The notes under the pieces: model-generated
Told to the model about the DNA's origin: nothing
Seen by the model: only the letters and a program-made list of their open reading frames with translations
Databases searched by the model: none
Source of the DNA: Argopecten irradians
Taxonomy: Eukaryota > Mollusca > Bivalvia > Pectinida > Pectinidae
Direction: 5' to 3'
Length of the DNA stretch: 64,000 nucleotides
Assembly (NCBI RefSeq): GCF_041381155.1
Contig: NC_091134.1
Coordinates: 55,377,944 to 55,441,943 of the forward strand
Program-made: the position numbers and the translations under genes
In this document: one piece after another, positions 45,874 through 59,800 of the stretch
How the letters are laid out: the number at the start of each line of letters is the position of its first letter
How positions within the stretch are numbered: the stretch's first letter is position 1

Positions 45874-46273
45874 AGGCCCATTACCTTTCCGGAGCAAAAT
45901 ATAAAGGTTTCTTAAAAAACATTAATAACATCAGAAAATGCATACCGATGACCTAAAATAAGGTTACGACACCAAACATATGCAAGATTTCCTGCGTAAC
46001 ATATGAAAACAGTGGAGAGTCAATTCGCTGTTTTGCCGTCTGGCGCAGTGATAGTCAACTATCGCGCGGTATTTAGGACGACGGTGGGAAACATAATACG
46101 ACTCGTGTTATGAAAATAAACATTTTATTTATTTTAATCAAATCGTTCAGAAGGTAATGATAAATGTAGTATTAACGGTAAGTTAATAATCTTTAAGACT
46201 CTACAAAAATATCGATCTTGTTTTACATTCCCATTTTAAAAATTAAAAGCCGTTTCGGAAAGGTAGTGGGCCT
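45874..46273. mobile_element. TTAA-flanked MITE, copy 3 (inverted, diverged)
   Basis: The termini AGGCCCATTACCTTTCCGG and CGGAAAGGTAGTGGGCCT lie between TTAA (45870-45873) and TTAA (46274-46277). The body matches the copies at 15480 and 18730 in reverse orientation with many substitutions, so it is an independent insertion of one family. Confidence 0.8.
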
Positions 46274-49200
46274 TTAAATGAACACAGTTTCTGAGCAAAC
46301 TTCACTACCATAAAATATGAAAGAAAAGAGAACAAATACATAAAATGTAAAGCAAAGCTGTGATTGTGAAATATTGCAAGAAAAGCTAAAAGGAAGACTT
46401 TAAGCTAGTTAGACTAGTACAAAAATAGTGTGACAACAAACACATAACACAAATATACTTAATTAATGTAATACAAGGGAAAGACGCTAATAAGTTATTA
46501 CATTAACCACAACTTGTACAGAATGCCCGTTAATACAGACAAGATGTGGCCAGAACGTTGTGTTTCAGTAAGAGTCACTTGTCATCGGAATGTATTTGTG
46601 AACAGACAGTAGGGGTTAATTATGAATTCCTATAGAATTTTGTTTCTGCCATACTGAGCTTGCACCTTTAAAAAACTTAATTTCTATCTTGCTATAAGAT
46701 ATAAGATATTAGTAAGGGTGCATGCCTTGGCTGCTTAATTGTGGAATGCCTGATTGTATTTGTGTTGCTCAGCCTCTTTGTTCATATTTTAAAATATTAT
46801 TAAAGATTTATTAAAATCTAGTAAACAAAATATGTAAGCTGCTGGATTAGACTTTATTCATATATATCAGGGTGCAACATCAGATTTTATTTCAAAATAG
46901 TCAAAGTCAGCAAATTTTACAAAGCATGTAATCTGTTACACAAATTTGAATGGATGGACGGAAAAAGAAAAGCTTTTCCTCTTAGCAAAATATCAAAAAA
47001 ATTGTTGATAAAAATACACAGGAATGACAGGAAATTTTCTAAAAGCAAGAATCTGATTTTAAATAATACATCCATTTATAAAAAGGACCCTTTTTATTAT
47101 AATTAAAACAGGCCTGAAGAATAGTTTCAGAAATATATCTTTAGCACCTTGTATTCACATAATGCAAACTTTGTTAAATACTACAATTCCAATCATCATC
47201 AAATATACAGACTAGATGTTAGAAAGGAGTAAAGAAAGATATATATAATAGTTGTGTCTGTTGTTATATCAGATTTCCTCTAGACCTCTACACATATAAT
47301 ACATCTATCTGAGAGTTTGTTATACTTCAATGTCATGATTATATCAGCTAAAAATACATAAAAAAAATTACATACATCAAACTGTATGTATGATTAATAT
47401 CATGATTTCTTGATAAGACACAATTCAGAAGAGAATATTTTAAGACGAAGATCACTAGGTAAATAAAATATATATTACGTAAGCTGAAGGAAATTAATTT
47501 CTTAAATATAATGGAATTTACAATGATAAATTAACCTATTGCTATAGAAAAGAAATGACTGAAAACGACTCTTACAATTTTGAAATCATAACACAAATTT
47601 CTAAGCTACAGTATTTGGGATAAAATACACAATGTGTAAAACAGAAAAAAAAAATTGTCTAAGAAAAGACACTACTAATCAGGGAAATTTATTGTTGATA
47701 ATACTAAAAAAATACTTGGTTCAACATCAGTAAACATTTTGAATGCTAAGAAACAATGTGCAATTAAAAAGGGAGAGATAGGAATACTAGTGCAGATAGA
47801 ATCTACAGAAGCTGCCAAAGAAAGGTTGCACTATATACAAAACTTCATATATAAACATCAGCAGGATACAGGGAGACATTGGAGCAGAAAGATTGTTTTA
47901 ATTATAAAATTACATCTGATGTCACGAAACTGCTTAAGTTTATGTAAATTATACTATTAAATATTATAATTTCTTTCCTTTGAAAAACGCAAAAAATGCT
48001 TGGACACAACCAGGAAGGACAGAAAACAAATCTCTGTAATAATGTTTGTATGGTGCAATTTAACTTTCAGCAGTCAGTGACTGTCATTGTCTATATTCTT
48101 AGCTGAATTTTGAGCCCATAGCCAACATATATAAGTCAAATGTCTGAAACGTTGGAGAGAGCACTTGACGATAGAATTACAATTTTATTTGTTGTAATTT
48201 TCAGTTATCAAAATGAATGCAGAAAGCCATGCTTAAAAAATGAAACCTAATCTTTTCATCATACAAATACTGCAACAGAAATGATGCAAACACAGGGGCT
48301 TGGTTTAAAAACTAGATGTGTAAAAATAAATTTATGTCTAACATATTTTGTAAACCAACTTTCTTTCACGATTACATGTTCTTAATTTCACGATTTCTGT
48401 TTCAAAATATTTTCACGGAGATGAAAGTTTCCTGAATTTAAAATTGAATGGAAATACCTTTGAATTCAATTGTGCAAAAATTGTGGAAGATATCAATTTG
48501 CAGAGATAAACTTTTGCAAATTTACTCCTGTGACCTTGAATGAAGGTCAAGGTCATTCATTTGAACAAACTTGGTAACCCTTCATCCCAGCATGTCACAG
48601 GCCCAATATCAGGTCTCTAGGCCTCTTAGTTATTCAATAGAATTTGTTTAAAAGATTTTAGCCTATTTGACCCCTGTGACCTTGAATGAAGATCAAGGTC
48701 ATCCATTTGAACAAACTTGGTAGCCCTTCATCCCAACATGCTACAGGTCAAATATCAGTAGCCTGGGCCTTTTGGTGAAGAAGTCGATTCGGGTCAGATG
48801 ATACCTAATAAATAGCATGTGAAAGAAAGTTAGTTTTACAGTAACAGTTTATATTTTATGATAATTTTGAAAGAGGCACTATAACCATAGATTACCATAG
48901 ATAACAACAGGGTCTGTGAACACAGGTAACACATTACCATGGCCTACAAAAAATACCATGAATTGACCATAGATTACATAAGGTACATGTATTTTAATAT
49001 CTATATTGTGGCCTGGTTGCCTCATAGCTTGGTCCAGGGATGGAATTACACCCGAGCCAAAGATATGGAATAGTATACCCAATATAACCAAGTAAGTCAC
49101 AAGAGTTTTCATTTTTCATTCAAAATCATGTGAAGTGGTAAAAATCGAGAGTGTGTGGATATATAATGGAATGACCTACATGTATATGGAAATGATTTTT

Positions 49201-50855
49201 ATACATAGAACATATAATATTAATGTTTTGCTTTTGGAAAGCTGTTACAACAGGCTTATAAATGCAAGTAATCTATGTTAAATGCTAAATAGGAAATGAT
49301 TTAAATATTACTTGCGAAATGCAAGTTTTAAGCAGCTATTATCCAAGAAAATATGTTTAGTAACGGTAATAATTAAGATTTCATTATAATTTTAACATAA
49401 CACCAATAAGGAAACTAAACACATATACAGTGTACTGGTAAATTATACATCCACACACTGTATAATTATGTAATTCATACCTATCACAATGTTATCATTA
49501 AGCAATAAGCATTACCCATTCTGCATTTTATTGTTTTTGCTTTGACAATTAAAACATTTGGTAGATCTGATCTTACACGTTGTAGCTGTAACAATTTGTA
49601 TAATATCATTTAATACATGACAGATTTACATCTTTCTCCCTGTTAACAAAGGGATGGAGGAACTGTGACATAATTTCAGAACTTTTGTATATTTTGTAAA
49701 ACGTTATTCACTTTGAACCTTATTCATTTAGCAGTCAATTAATAATGTGTTGTATCAGCTTTCCATACATAATACTTAGTGGTCATAATAATACTCAAAA
49801 TCAAAAATAAAATAAATAGTTACTCTTAGAATATTATGCACCATTAGTCCATTGTTCACCACACAACATAATAACTGAATCTTTAGAGCAAGCATGATCT
49901 GGAATTAACACACACTACATCATTCATGTATCAGTAACTCTCAAGGACAGACTGTCAAATGAAAGTAAATCTACCTAAAACATACATTTATACACTATCC
50001 TCTGTAATTACATACAAATTACCTGAATCTAATAATGTTTTGATTTTTAATCGTTGAGGTTGCATACATCAACTCACATTGATTTTGTTCTCCCAATGAG
50101 ACATGATTGGTGGGTAGAGAGGGACACTCTGACTTTAATAACATAATTATTGCTACTTGGTAAATACTTAAAAGATTGGAAAGGAATTCGGATTGGTCAC
50201 ATAAAACACTTAAAATGTGATACAATTTGTTCATTTCTTTACACATTTCAAATAAGGAAATCTGGCAAAAGTTGGCACATTGACTAAAACAGAACAGGAC
50301 AATTATCACCAAATTATATAAATCAATACACCAATTATAACACAGATATTGGTCCGAGTTATCCATCACAAACGCATCATCACAATAACTACCATACATC
50401 TGTTTCTATGTACAAGTCAACAATAAAATATCACATTTGGCACTTTAAAAGTACATTACACCTAAGACTTTAGCATCCCTTTAACATATTCAGACATTTC
50501 ATCCCTTAACAAATCTAATCCCTATTATGCTATTGTTATTCTTATTTCTCCTATAATATCAATTTGAAAATGCTTTCTCTTTCATTGATATTTAACATTT
50601 TGAAAACATTTCCTTCACTCATTTACTTTATGCTTTCTCATTTTTAAGATGCACCAAGAAAAAAACAATATTATTTTTTTTATTAAAAGAAGATCTGGAC
50701 ACAAAGTATAAAACCTGACCTACAAGTATTATATTTTTCCCTTGCCAATATAGCATGTAATTGTAGATTGTCCATAATTGTTATTCCTGGAGCCGGTCAC
50801 TAGTTTCTAGATTTTTTTTAATACGATGAAGAAGATGACTGTCTCTACCATGTGA
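46274..50855. other. Intergenic and VPS13 3' flank
   Basis: AT-rich, without recognisable genes apart from the element at 48349-48840. A minus-strand AATAAA (plus TTTATT at 50679-50684) lies about 170 bases past the VPS13 stop and could end its transcript. Short frames at 47739-47960, 48879-49112 and 50019-50399 resemble no family. Confidence 0.4.
48349..48840. mobile_element. MITE-like element with tandem core
   Basis: The ends GTAAACCAACTTTCTTTCAC and GTGAAAGAAAGTTAGTTTTAC form imperfect inverted termini. Inside, a unit of about 125 bp is present twice (CCTGTGACCTTGAATGAAG at about 48530 and 48655), including ATTTGAACAAACTTGGTA. Superfamily unknown. Confidence 0.55.
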
Positions 50856-53800
50856 TCACTCCTCCTCCTCGCCCCTCTCTCCCTCTGATAGTGTATGGCG
50901 CTGCTCATCGTATAGGTTTCTGGCATAGTTAATTTGCTGTGATACCTGTAAAAAATAATTCAATATCAAGTTTGTTCATAGACAGGTCACTTGGCTTAAA
51001 TCTTGGAGAACATCCTACTATGTAATTCTTTAATAAATCAATAAAACATGTTAGTAAGAGGTAAATGCCCCTGCCTCCATACATCAAAGCAGGACTGAAT
51101 TGACAAGGGTAACACTGTGTCTCTCTCCATCATTTGATTCAAAATATAACAAGTCAACAGTTTTTAGGCTTCATTGACTTCAATCAAAACCATGGTCATT
51201 TGAAAATCACACAGTGACTTACTCTTTGAGCCATGTGTCTCTTTTCACAGCGGATCTGAGGTCTTTTTTGTGCTGCACCAGCTGACTTCTCACTACCATC
51301 ATCCCCCTGCTTGAATAGCTCAATGTAAAACCTGTCGTCTGATAATGGAAAATATAAACAGTACATTTATAAGGGTAGTGATGTAAATTTAGAACTGTCT
51401 GTAGGATACAAACACCCCTGTCTACATACCCCGGTATATCTCAAATCAAAACAGGATCTGACGGGATGGGACATGATGCTACATGCATGGAAAATAATCT
51501 TGATAATAAATAATGCAACTCCCCCATTTGATTGCAGGGATATGAAATTTTTATTTTGTGCTTGTATGGCAATCAAATTTCTAAGTTAGAAAAGATAATT
51601 CAATAATCTAAGATAGATTTTCTTTCAGTAACCTTCATTTAAGATAGTACAACATGTAAAAAAGGACAGTTCAATATTGCTTTGTGTCTCGGGTGAAACA
51701 ACAAACAAGAAAGTAAAATTATAACTCACTGTTCTCTGTGATTTTACACTCCACAATTTCTCGGTGAGAGACTTGTAGTATGATATTGTCTGGGTGAAGA
51801 CTGCCCTTCCTAAGGAAGTACACATGTTTACTGGTGATGAGAGCCTTCAGACCTTCCTCCTTCCCAGACCGCACCTTTTCTAATGCAATAAAACTGAAAC
51901 AGAAACACAACATACGCGTATTCACTTACAGGCAATCCTGTATCTGAAATATAACCTTAGAATCCTACCACCTATAATCATCTCACACACTAATTCTACC
52001 TCTGAAACATTTTAAGTTATATGTGATGTGTTTTTCATTCTCATGAATCAAGATGAGCTTTTAATATGTTATTTATTACCAAAAGTTACCAACATTTTGA
52101 GAATTACAGTATTTTCAATGCTTACGTTTTAATTTTACGAATACATATAAGAGCTGAAAATGATTTTTGGCAGTACTGCCAAAAATCATTATATTAATAT
52201 CTATAGTGAATTGAAATGAGTTCATACAGTCGGACCATGAAGCCAAATCGTGATCTACAATTTCATTTAACATTTTTAAAGCGTTATTAGTCATTGTAAA
52301 GTGATTTATTCAGGTAACTTTCCTTATAAACATACATAAGGTATAAAAACAACAGTTTTAAAAGTACATAATTTCTGTGTTGCAACTAACTTTTATTACA
52401 CATCTGAAGTCATTTGAATGATTTTCATAGCTTTATTCATCAAACTTTATGGTTTTCAATAGATTAGTGAAGAAAAAATAACATGTCAAAATCTTCGCCC
52501 AGTTACGGCACATATAACTTTAAAGCTTCATATATTAATAAGACAAAAATTGTGTACTGATCCTGTTTTCAAACCTGTTTTTTTTTAATATGTTAATATA
52601 CTCTGGGCATACTTGTAGCACATTTCTCAATCTGATTAAAATACAGATCCTTATTATCACTACATTTGGTAAGAGGATCTGAGAAAATCCCATTAGGGCC
52701 CGGGGTCATGTCCAGGTGACCTTTGGAAATGCAAAATTTTGACAGTGAATTTCAGGGACGAAATAGTTTGAAAAAAACAGTCAGAATTATTTTGGTTTAT
52801 GTAGTCATCTCGCCCAAAGAGCACAATCAATCTAATTGTATATGTATACTGGGACGAAATATTGTTTTCAATGGATCTGACAAGGTGTAGAAAATGTATC
52901 TTATATGAAGACCACGTGGTATAAAGGTCATCTGGACGTGACCCCCTATGGGATATTGTCAGATCCTTTATATAACGGAGTTATAAGGATCTGTATTTTA
53001 ATCAGATTGCACATTTCTCTTTTTCAAATTTCAATATTCAAAATACATTTTGTTCTCTCTACATGTAAACAGAAATATTCCCCATAATCACCAGGCTCTT
53101 GAACAAAATCTGATTTTTTAAAATTGAAAAGAAAATTTTCAATTTAGTTTACTTACAATTCATCTTGTTTGTTTTTATTGAATTTGTACATGAGTTCCTG
53201 TGACCTTGCCTGAAGGTCAGAGTAAGATGGCAGTAAGCCTCCAGGACCATGACAACAGCGTGGCCATCTCACACGATCAGGACACTTGTGGGAACTACTG
53301 CTACTGGTGTCCTTCACAGCATTGGCAGCACCGGACGCAAGATCTAACACTCCCGCCACAGGTTTGGTTACAGTGCCTATCATACCCTTACCAAAACCTG
53401 TGAACAGACCCTGTAATAAACACAGAATATTCTTAGTTAGAGGGTAAATAGGCTAGACATAGATGTCACATCCAGGCCCCAAGATCATGAAACAGTGTTA
53501 AGTCAAAAACAGTCTTTGGTTTAGACTTAGCCAATCACAGATAATGTAACAAAAACGTTAGCCATATTTGATTGGCAAAGCAAAAACTTAAGTCTAAGAC
53601 TGTTTTGTTTTATGATCCTTGGACCAGGACTATTTTATTTCAATGATGAAATAACACATACAGTAAAACCTGCCTTAGCAACCACCTCTGTATAAAGACC
53701 ACCTGCTTATTGTTACCACTTTATTACGGTCCCAAATGGATCATTTATTACACTATTTGACCTGTATACAAAGACCCTCAGCTATATGGCCCCTCAGCTA

Positions 53801-56800
53801 TAAGGACCGCTTTTCTGCTGTCCCTTGGGTGGTCTTTATAGACAGGTTTGACTATATAAATGTAGAATGTCTAAGCTTAAGGACAATAACTCTGTTTATA
53901 CTAAGCAACACATTTTCATTTTGTTTTAGTTATCTGAACTGATATTTAACAGAATTTTCACTATCATCATGAAGAACATGCATTATCCTTTGTAACGTTT
54001 GTGTAGTAAGTCTGTTGCAGTCCAAACTGACTGTCTAACAATGTTTTACAGTGACACTGACCTCGACACCTTCCTCCTTCACACCTTCGTAGGTCTGAGT
54101 AACAATGCTGGTAAGTCCTCCATACAAACCATACCCGAACCCTTTGATACCCGCTACAAGATGGCTGCCTCCACCTCCGCTGTGAGTACGGATCTGGTCA
54201 CGAGTATCGTTGTGTTTAGTGTCCATGTTAAGTGTCCCAACACCATCAGACAGGGACGTTACAAACTGGTAATCAGAAAAATCAGAAAACAAATCACTTG
54301 AATGTCAGAAATTAAGAAATATTCACAAATAATTTCAAAGCGCATTTGATAAAGCTATAGCACAGAAAGACATTAATATTATACAAATAAGGACTGTACC
54401 ATATTTAAAGACTTGCTGTACATGCGATTTATTTCCGCGAATTCTAATTTCACACGCAAAAACAAGTTCATTTACAGGCAAAAGGAATTTCGTCTGTATA
54501 TTTTGTTAATAATTACAGCATTGTTACATAGAAACCAACCTTTGCAGCTGAGTTGGATACACCATGAGTGACATTTTTCAGCAGTCCTCCGACGTTTCCA
54601 TCCTTGATAAGTCCAGATATACCCTCAGTGACATCGTTAAACAGTCCCAGTGGATTACCAAGGAAGTCAACAGAACCAAGAATCTTGGCAGCTTGACTTT
54701 TCAATTCCTGTTAAACAAAATAGGTACTATTATCATCTCTGAATATAATAATTTTGGATGGTTCAACTTATATCTATTTAATTCTGAAAAGTAATTATGA
54801 TGATATATCTTGTATATCTATTTAATTCTGAAAAGTAATTATGATGATATATCTTGTTACTGCAAGTTTATGGTAATTTACGTTCCTCGTCAAGGTTCCA
54901 AGAAGATGTCTGTAATATGTGTATAATTAATTCGTTGGTTCCCAGAGGTTTGTTATAACCATATGTTACTTTACATTGTATTACAACAAAATTCATAATT
55001 TCCAGAAAGCTCATGTTTCTATTTATCCCTGTATTGATATCAGATCACTACACTGTACTTACATTGGTGTAATGGATCATCAGTTCTCTGGTCAGGAAAT
55101 CTATGGTCTCAAATGGGTGGTGTCTCACAAAGGGATCTGAAAGAAAACAGAATATTTCATTTTAACAACTCTCAGAGAGGAACAAGTATATCTGTAAATC
55201 CACAAGGACTGCTCTCAGGAGCTGATAAAGATAGTCAGGCAATATGCTAGCAAATAACTGTTTGTTTTTTGTGGTTCTTATTTGAGCATTAGTGTACATA
55301 TTTAAAGATTGATATGGCAGAATGAGATTTTTACCAAGATCAACTTTAGCATCTTCGAACTTGACCAGCGGGATTGAGGTGGCATTCTTGATGTGTTGTA
55401 GATCCAGTGACAGTTTATTGGCCGTCACCATACTAAGACTCAGGCGGCTTGTGTTGATCTTCAGGGTCCCGAAATAGTATCGCTTGGACTTCACTGATGT
55501 GGCAGCAACCAAGGCTCTAGTGGAGCAGAAAAGAAACAACTGTACATGTATAGTAGATAAGGTATAAAGATTGGCTTAAGATATCAAATCCAAACAAGAA
55601 ATAAATTAGTGAGATGTTAATAGATTATTACATACTTTCTGGTATCAAATTCTTTCTGGTCTGATTTCTGGTCCAACTTTTCCTCTGTCGTGTCAGTATT
55701 GCCTGTTCCTATAAACTGGATAATTTTCCAAAGAAGTCGTTCCTCCAGCTGGACACTCATTTTCTTCATTGAGATAAACAGATGCTACAAAGGAAGAAGA
55801 AAGTTTGAGATTTGTTTAATAAGCTTAGAAGTAAATTACATTTGTATTTGAAATAATAGCTTCTCCTATGATTCAGCTTACAGTCATAAGTACAAAAAAA
55901 TGTTTGATACTAAAGATTGATGAAAGATAATCCTGTAATTACAATCAAGAGACTGCGTTTAAACATTTTTTTCCATTGCCCAAGATTGATTTTTCTTAAT
56001 TCTTAAGATCAAATAGTGAAATATTTCATGATTTTGTTCTACTGTAATTGTGAGAATTATAACTTGCACTATTAAATATGATATCAAGTTTAGCTCTGAC
56101 TGAACCAACCTTGTATATGTCTGCATTCCATTTGCTGTTGGGGATCTTGTGTACAGCCATATGAAGGGCGTAGTTTTTGTCAGGCCCCTCCTGTTTGGAG
56201 GTAGGTGTTACATAGAGCATCACTGGGCGCTGGGTACCAAACAGCTGGTTATCCATCTACAAACACAAGTGCTTAAAGTAAAGAGATGCCAGAAGTTTTC
56301 AAATGTAGGGAAACTGTTTTGATAGGAACACATTTTTTCTATAAAGTACCAGCATTTAACATTCAACTGATTCCTCCATGCATTTCCTTAGGAACATTTA
56401 ATGTTCAACTGATTTCTAGGAACGTTCCAAGATCAACAAAGATTAGAATTGTCTGTAACATATAAATGCCAGCACCTCCATAAACCAAACACACAGACAG
56501 ACACAGGTACACTACATGCATGTGTGCCTCCCTACATTTCATGGTGGGCATAAAGAAATCTGATTTTTCCCAGTAAGTAGTATGAAGAGTTACCTGAACA
56601 CTGGCCACACTGAGGTCAATCATGATACTGGAGGGGGTGGAGCAATAGTCAATGATGATATTCCTCATAGAGATGTACAGCAGCTCCTCAGCATTCTTAT
56701 TCACCAGAGAAATCCCTAATCCACCCTTCAGGTTCATAGACAGCTGCAAAAGGAGGGTTCGGAAAATAAAATAATCTGGAAATATGTCCAGTTTCATTGT

Positions 56801-59800
56801 GTCTTCAAATGACATCATAATCATTTTGATATAAACACACAAGTATAACTTTCTTCTAATAACCTGACAAAAACAAAATACTTCATCTTGAAAAAAAACT
56901 CCTAAACCATGCAAGAATGAGCAAATCGTCAGACTGATTTTCCAAATATTCTGAGAGCTTTGATGCTAGAACTGAATGCTTTACCTCTAGACTGGTTTTA
57001 GTTTCAACATGCTTCTTGGCCTGCCTCTCTTTATCCTCAAGTTCTTTTATATCATATACTTCCCAACCCTCTTCGTCGACAGAACTTCTCTGCTGGACTA
57101 CCTGCTGCTTAACAGAAATTAGGGCAAATCAGTTTGGTCAGAAACATTGATCAATTTTTAAATATGATGGTGTAAATGAAAATATCTTTAGAATTCATTG
57201 CGTTGATACAGTATTTATGCATAACTGACCAAAAACAATTACATTATACTTTAAATTCTTGCTCAAACAAATTAATAGTTGAAGAACAAAATCCTTTATC
57301 AGGATTTAAACAGTTTATCATTCAAGGCTGTAACACCCATGACCATTTCTCTGAACTGATGAAATATGTATATTTTTTTTTAAAACTGTTTCTTTTTATA
57401 TGTTTTCATCATTATGAAATGAGCGTTGTTTGGAGTAGAATGTAACTATAATTTACTAACAGAGTATGCCTGTTATTAGGTAGTTATTTGCCTGATTTTA
57501 TACCTTCAACAAGAGGCCCAGAGGGCCTGTATCGCTCACCTGGTTTTTTGTTAGTAATTATCACAAGACTCTGACAATTAGAAAAATAAGCAAAATTGAC
57601 TCCCAAAGTTTAATTTTGAATCACAACCATACAATGATGCTATTGATACCATACAAATATGCTATCCAATACATAGGTTCAGAGACAAAGTAATTTATAT
57701 GAAAATAGTAGCCTAATTGACCTTTTGACCTCGCATCTATTGCCGTCTAAGGCCCCGGGGGTCAGCCCTATCATTTGTACAATTTCAAATCCCAACCCTA
57801 TAAGGATGCTGCCATTGCACTTTAAGTGCTCTTCCATTCTTAGTTGCAGAGAAGAAGTCGTTTATATGGAAATAGCTAAATTGATCCCTTTTGACCCCAC
57901 CCTTCAGGCCCCCGGGGGGTCAGCCCCATCATTTGCAAAATTTTGAATCCAAACCCTATAAGGATGTAACCATTGCATTATGAGCGTAATCCCATGTTAA
58001 GTTGCAGAGAAAAAGTCATATATATATGGAAATTGACCACTTTTGACCCCGCCCCTCAGGCCCCCGGGGGGTCAGCCCTATAGAGAAGAAGTCGTTTATA
58101 TGGAAATAGCCAAATTGACCCCATTTGACCCCGCCCCTCAGGCCCCCTGGGGGTCAGCCCCATCATTTGTACAATTTTGAATCCCCACCCTATAAGGATG
58201 CTACCATTGCATTATGGATGCTATCCCATGCTTGGTTTCAGAGAAGAAGTCGTTTATATGGAAATAGCCAAATTGACCCCTTTTGGCCCCGCCCCTCAGG
58301 CCCCTGGGGGGTCAGCCCCATCATTTGTACAATTTTGAATCCCCACCCTATAAGGATGCTACCATTGCATTATGGGTGCTATCCCATGCTTGGTTTCAGA
58401 GAAGAAGTCGTTTATATGGAAATAGCCAAATTGACCCCTTTTGGCCCCGCCCCTCAGGCCCCTGGGGGGTCAGCCCCATCATTTGTACAATTTTCAGTTA
58501 GTAGCCCATAAGGATGCTACCAGTCAAATTTTGTTGAAATCCGACCAGCGGTTATGGAGAAGAAGTCGATTGTTGACGGACGGACGGACGGGACGGACGA
58601 CGGACGACGGACGACGGACGACGGACGACGGACGACGGACGACGGACGACGGACGCCACGGTATGGCATAAGCTCACCTTGGTCCTTCGGACCAGGTGAG
58701 CTAAAAATGAACTCATTGCCAAGTCACACTGACTATACTATTATTATAGTCAGTGGTTTATTAGTGTGACAGTGTAATAGTGGTATTGAAGCAAACTTTT
58801 TTTGTGTGTGATTTCAAACACTCTTTACAATATGAAGTATTCACTAACCTTTTTCTGGGTGTCTGTGATTTCTAGCACTCTGATTGGTCCGTCCATCATG
58901 ACCCTGACAGATAGGTGACCTGACCCCGGATGGAGGCGCTGACTGGACATTTGGGCCTGAATGGGGACTGTGCTGGATGGTGGACTTGGACCCAGCACTC
59001 CAACCGCACCTGGACACAAGGAATTTGAGTTAATATCACAACATCAGTGTCATAGTTTATAAGCACTATTTGACTGAGCATGAATGTCTAACTTTCAGCG
59101 AACATCTTTCATTCAAGGCACGCTATACTACAAACCTTCAAATGGTAAATTACAAATCAAATGTCAGAAAATATTTTGCTAATTCCAAAGTTTCAATATT
59201 GTCGAATTGAAGTCTTAGATTCTGAAGAAGCATCACCTTCTGTACCATACAATTTTGAACTAAATGACAGAAATTATCATTTTAACTTCTGATTTTTTTT
59301 TACAAGTATTTGACTGAAGGGCTGTGATCCAAGGACTCTCTTAAGATATCAGTACATACCATCCTGTAGAAAATCTCCCAGGGCCTGAACACAGAGCACA
59401 CCACTTCCACAGCATAACTTCCCCTGTACAATTAGAATTAACATGAAATCAGGAGCTTATGTATAGGTCAGTAACAATAATACAATGCTAACTTTTGTAA
59501 CCGTGATAATTTAAACTATAAATACATCAATGCCCCTGCCACACTATGGAATTGGGACTGGGCATCTATATATGCCCTCATCAATTTCTTAATGGGGACA
59601 TATTACAATAAAAAAACAAAATGCTAAACAGTGCAAAACAGTTCTCATAAAGTAGAAATCTAAGAGGCATGGGAAAGTGGAACAGGATGCAGTCCAACAA
59701 AACAGGACAAGTCAGATATAGTGTACATAATTAGCTCCCCTATAACAAATTGAGGGAATAAAATCACACTTACATCCTTAAAGGACCATTTCTGAGTGGA

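Noticed and set aside
58441-58769. Frames rich in GRRTTDD in the HINE at 57510-58707, and similar ones at 35177-35482
   Set aside because: They translate a GACGGAC-type microsatellite and the 158-bp core; frames overlap with the repeat period.
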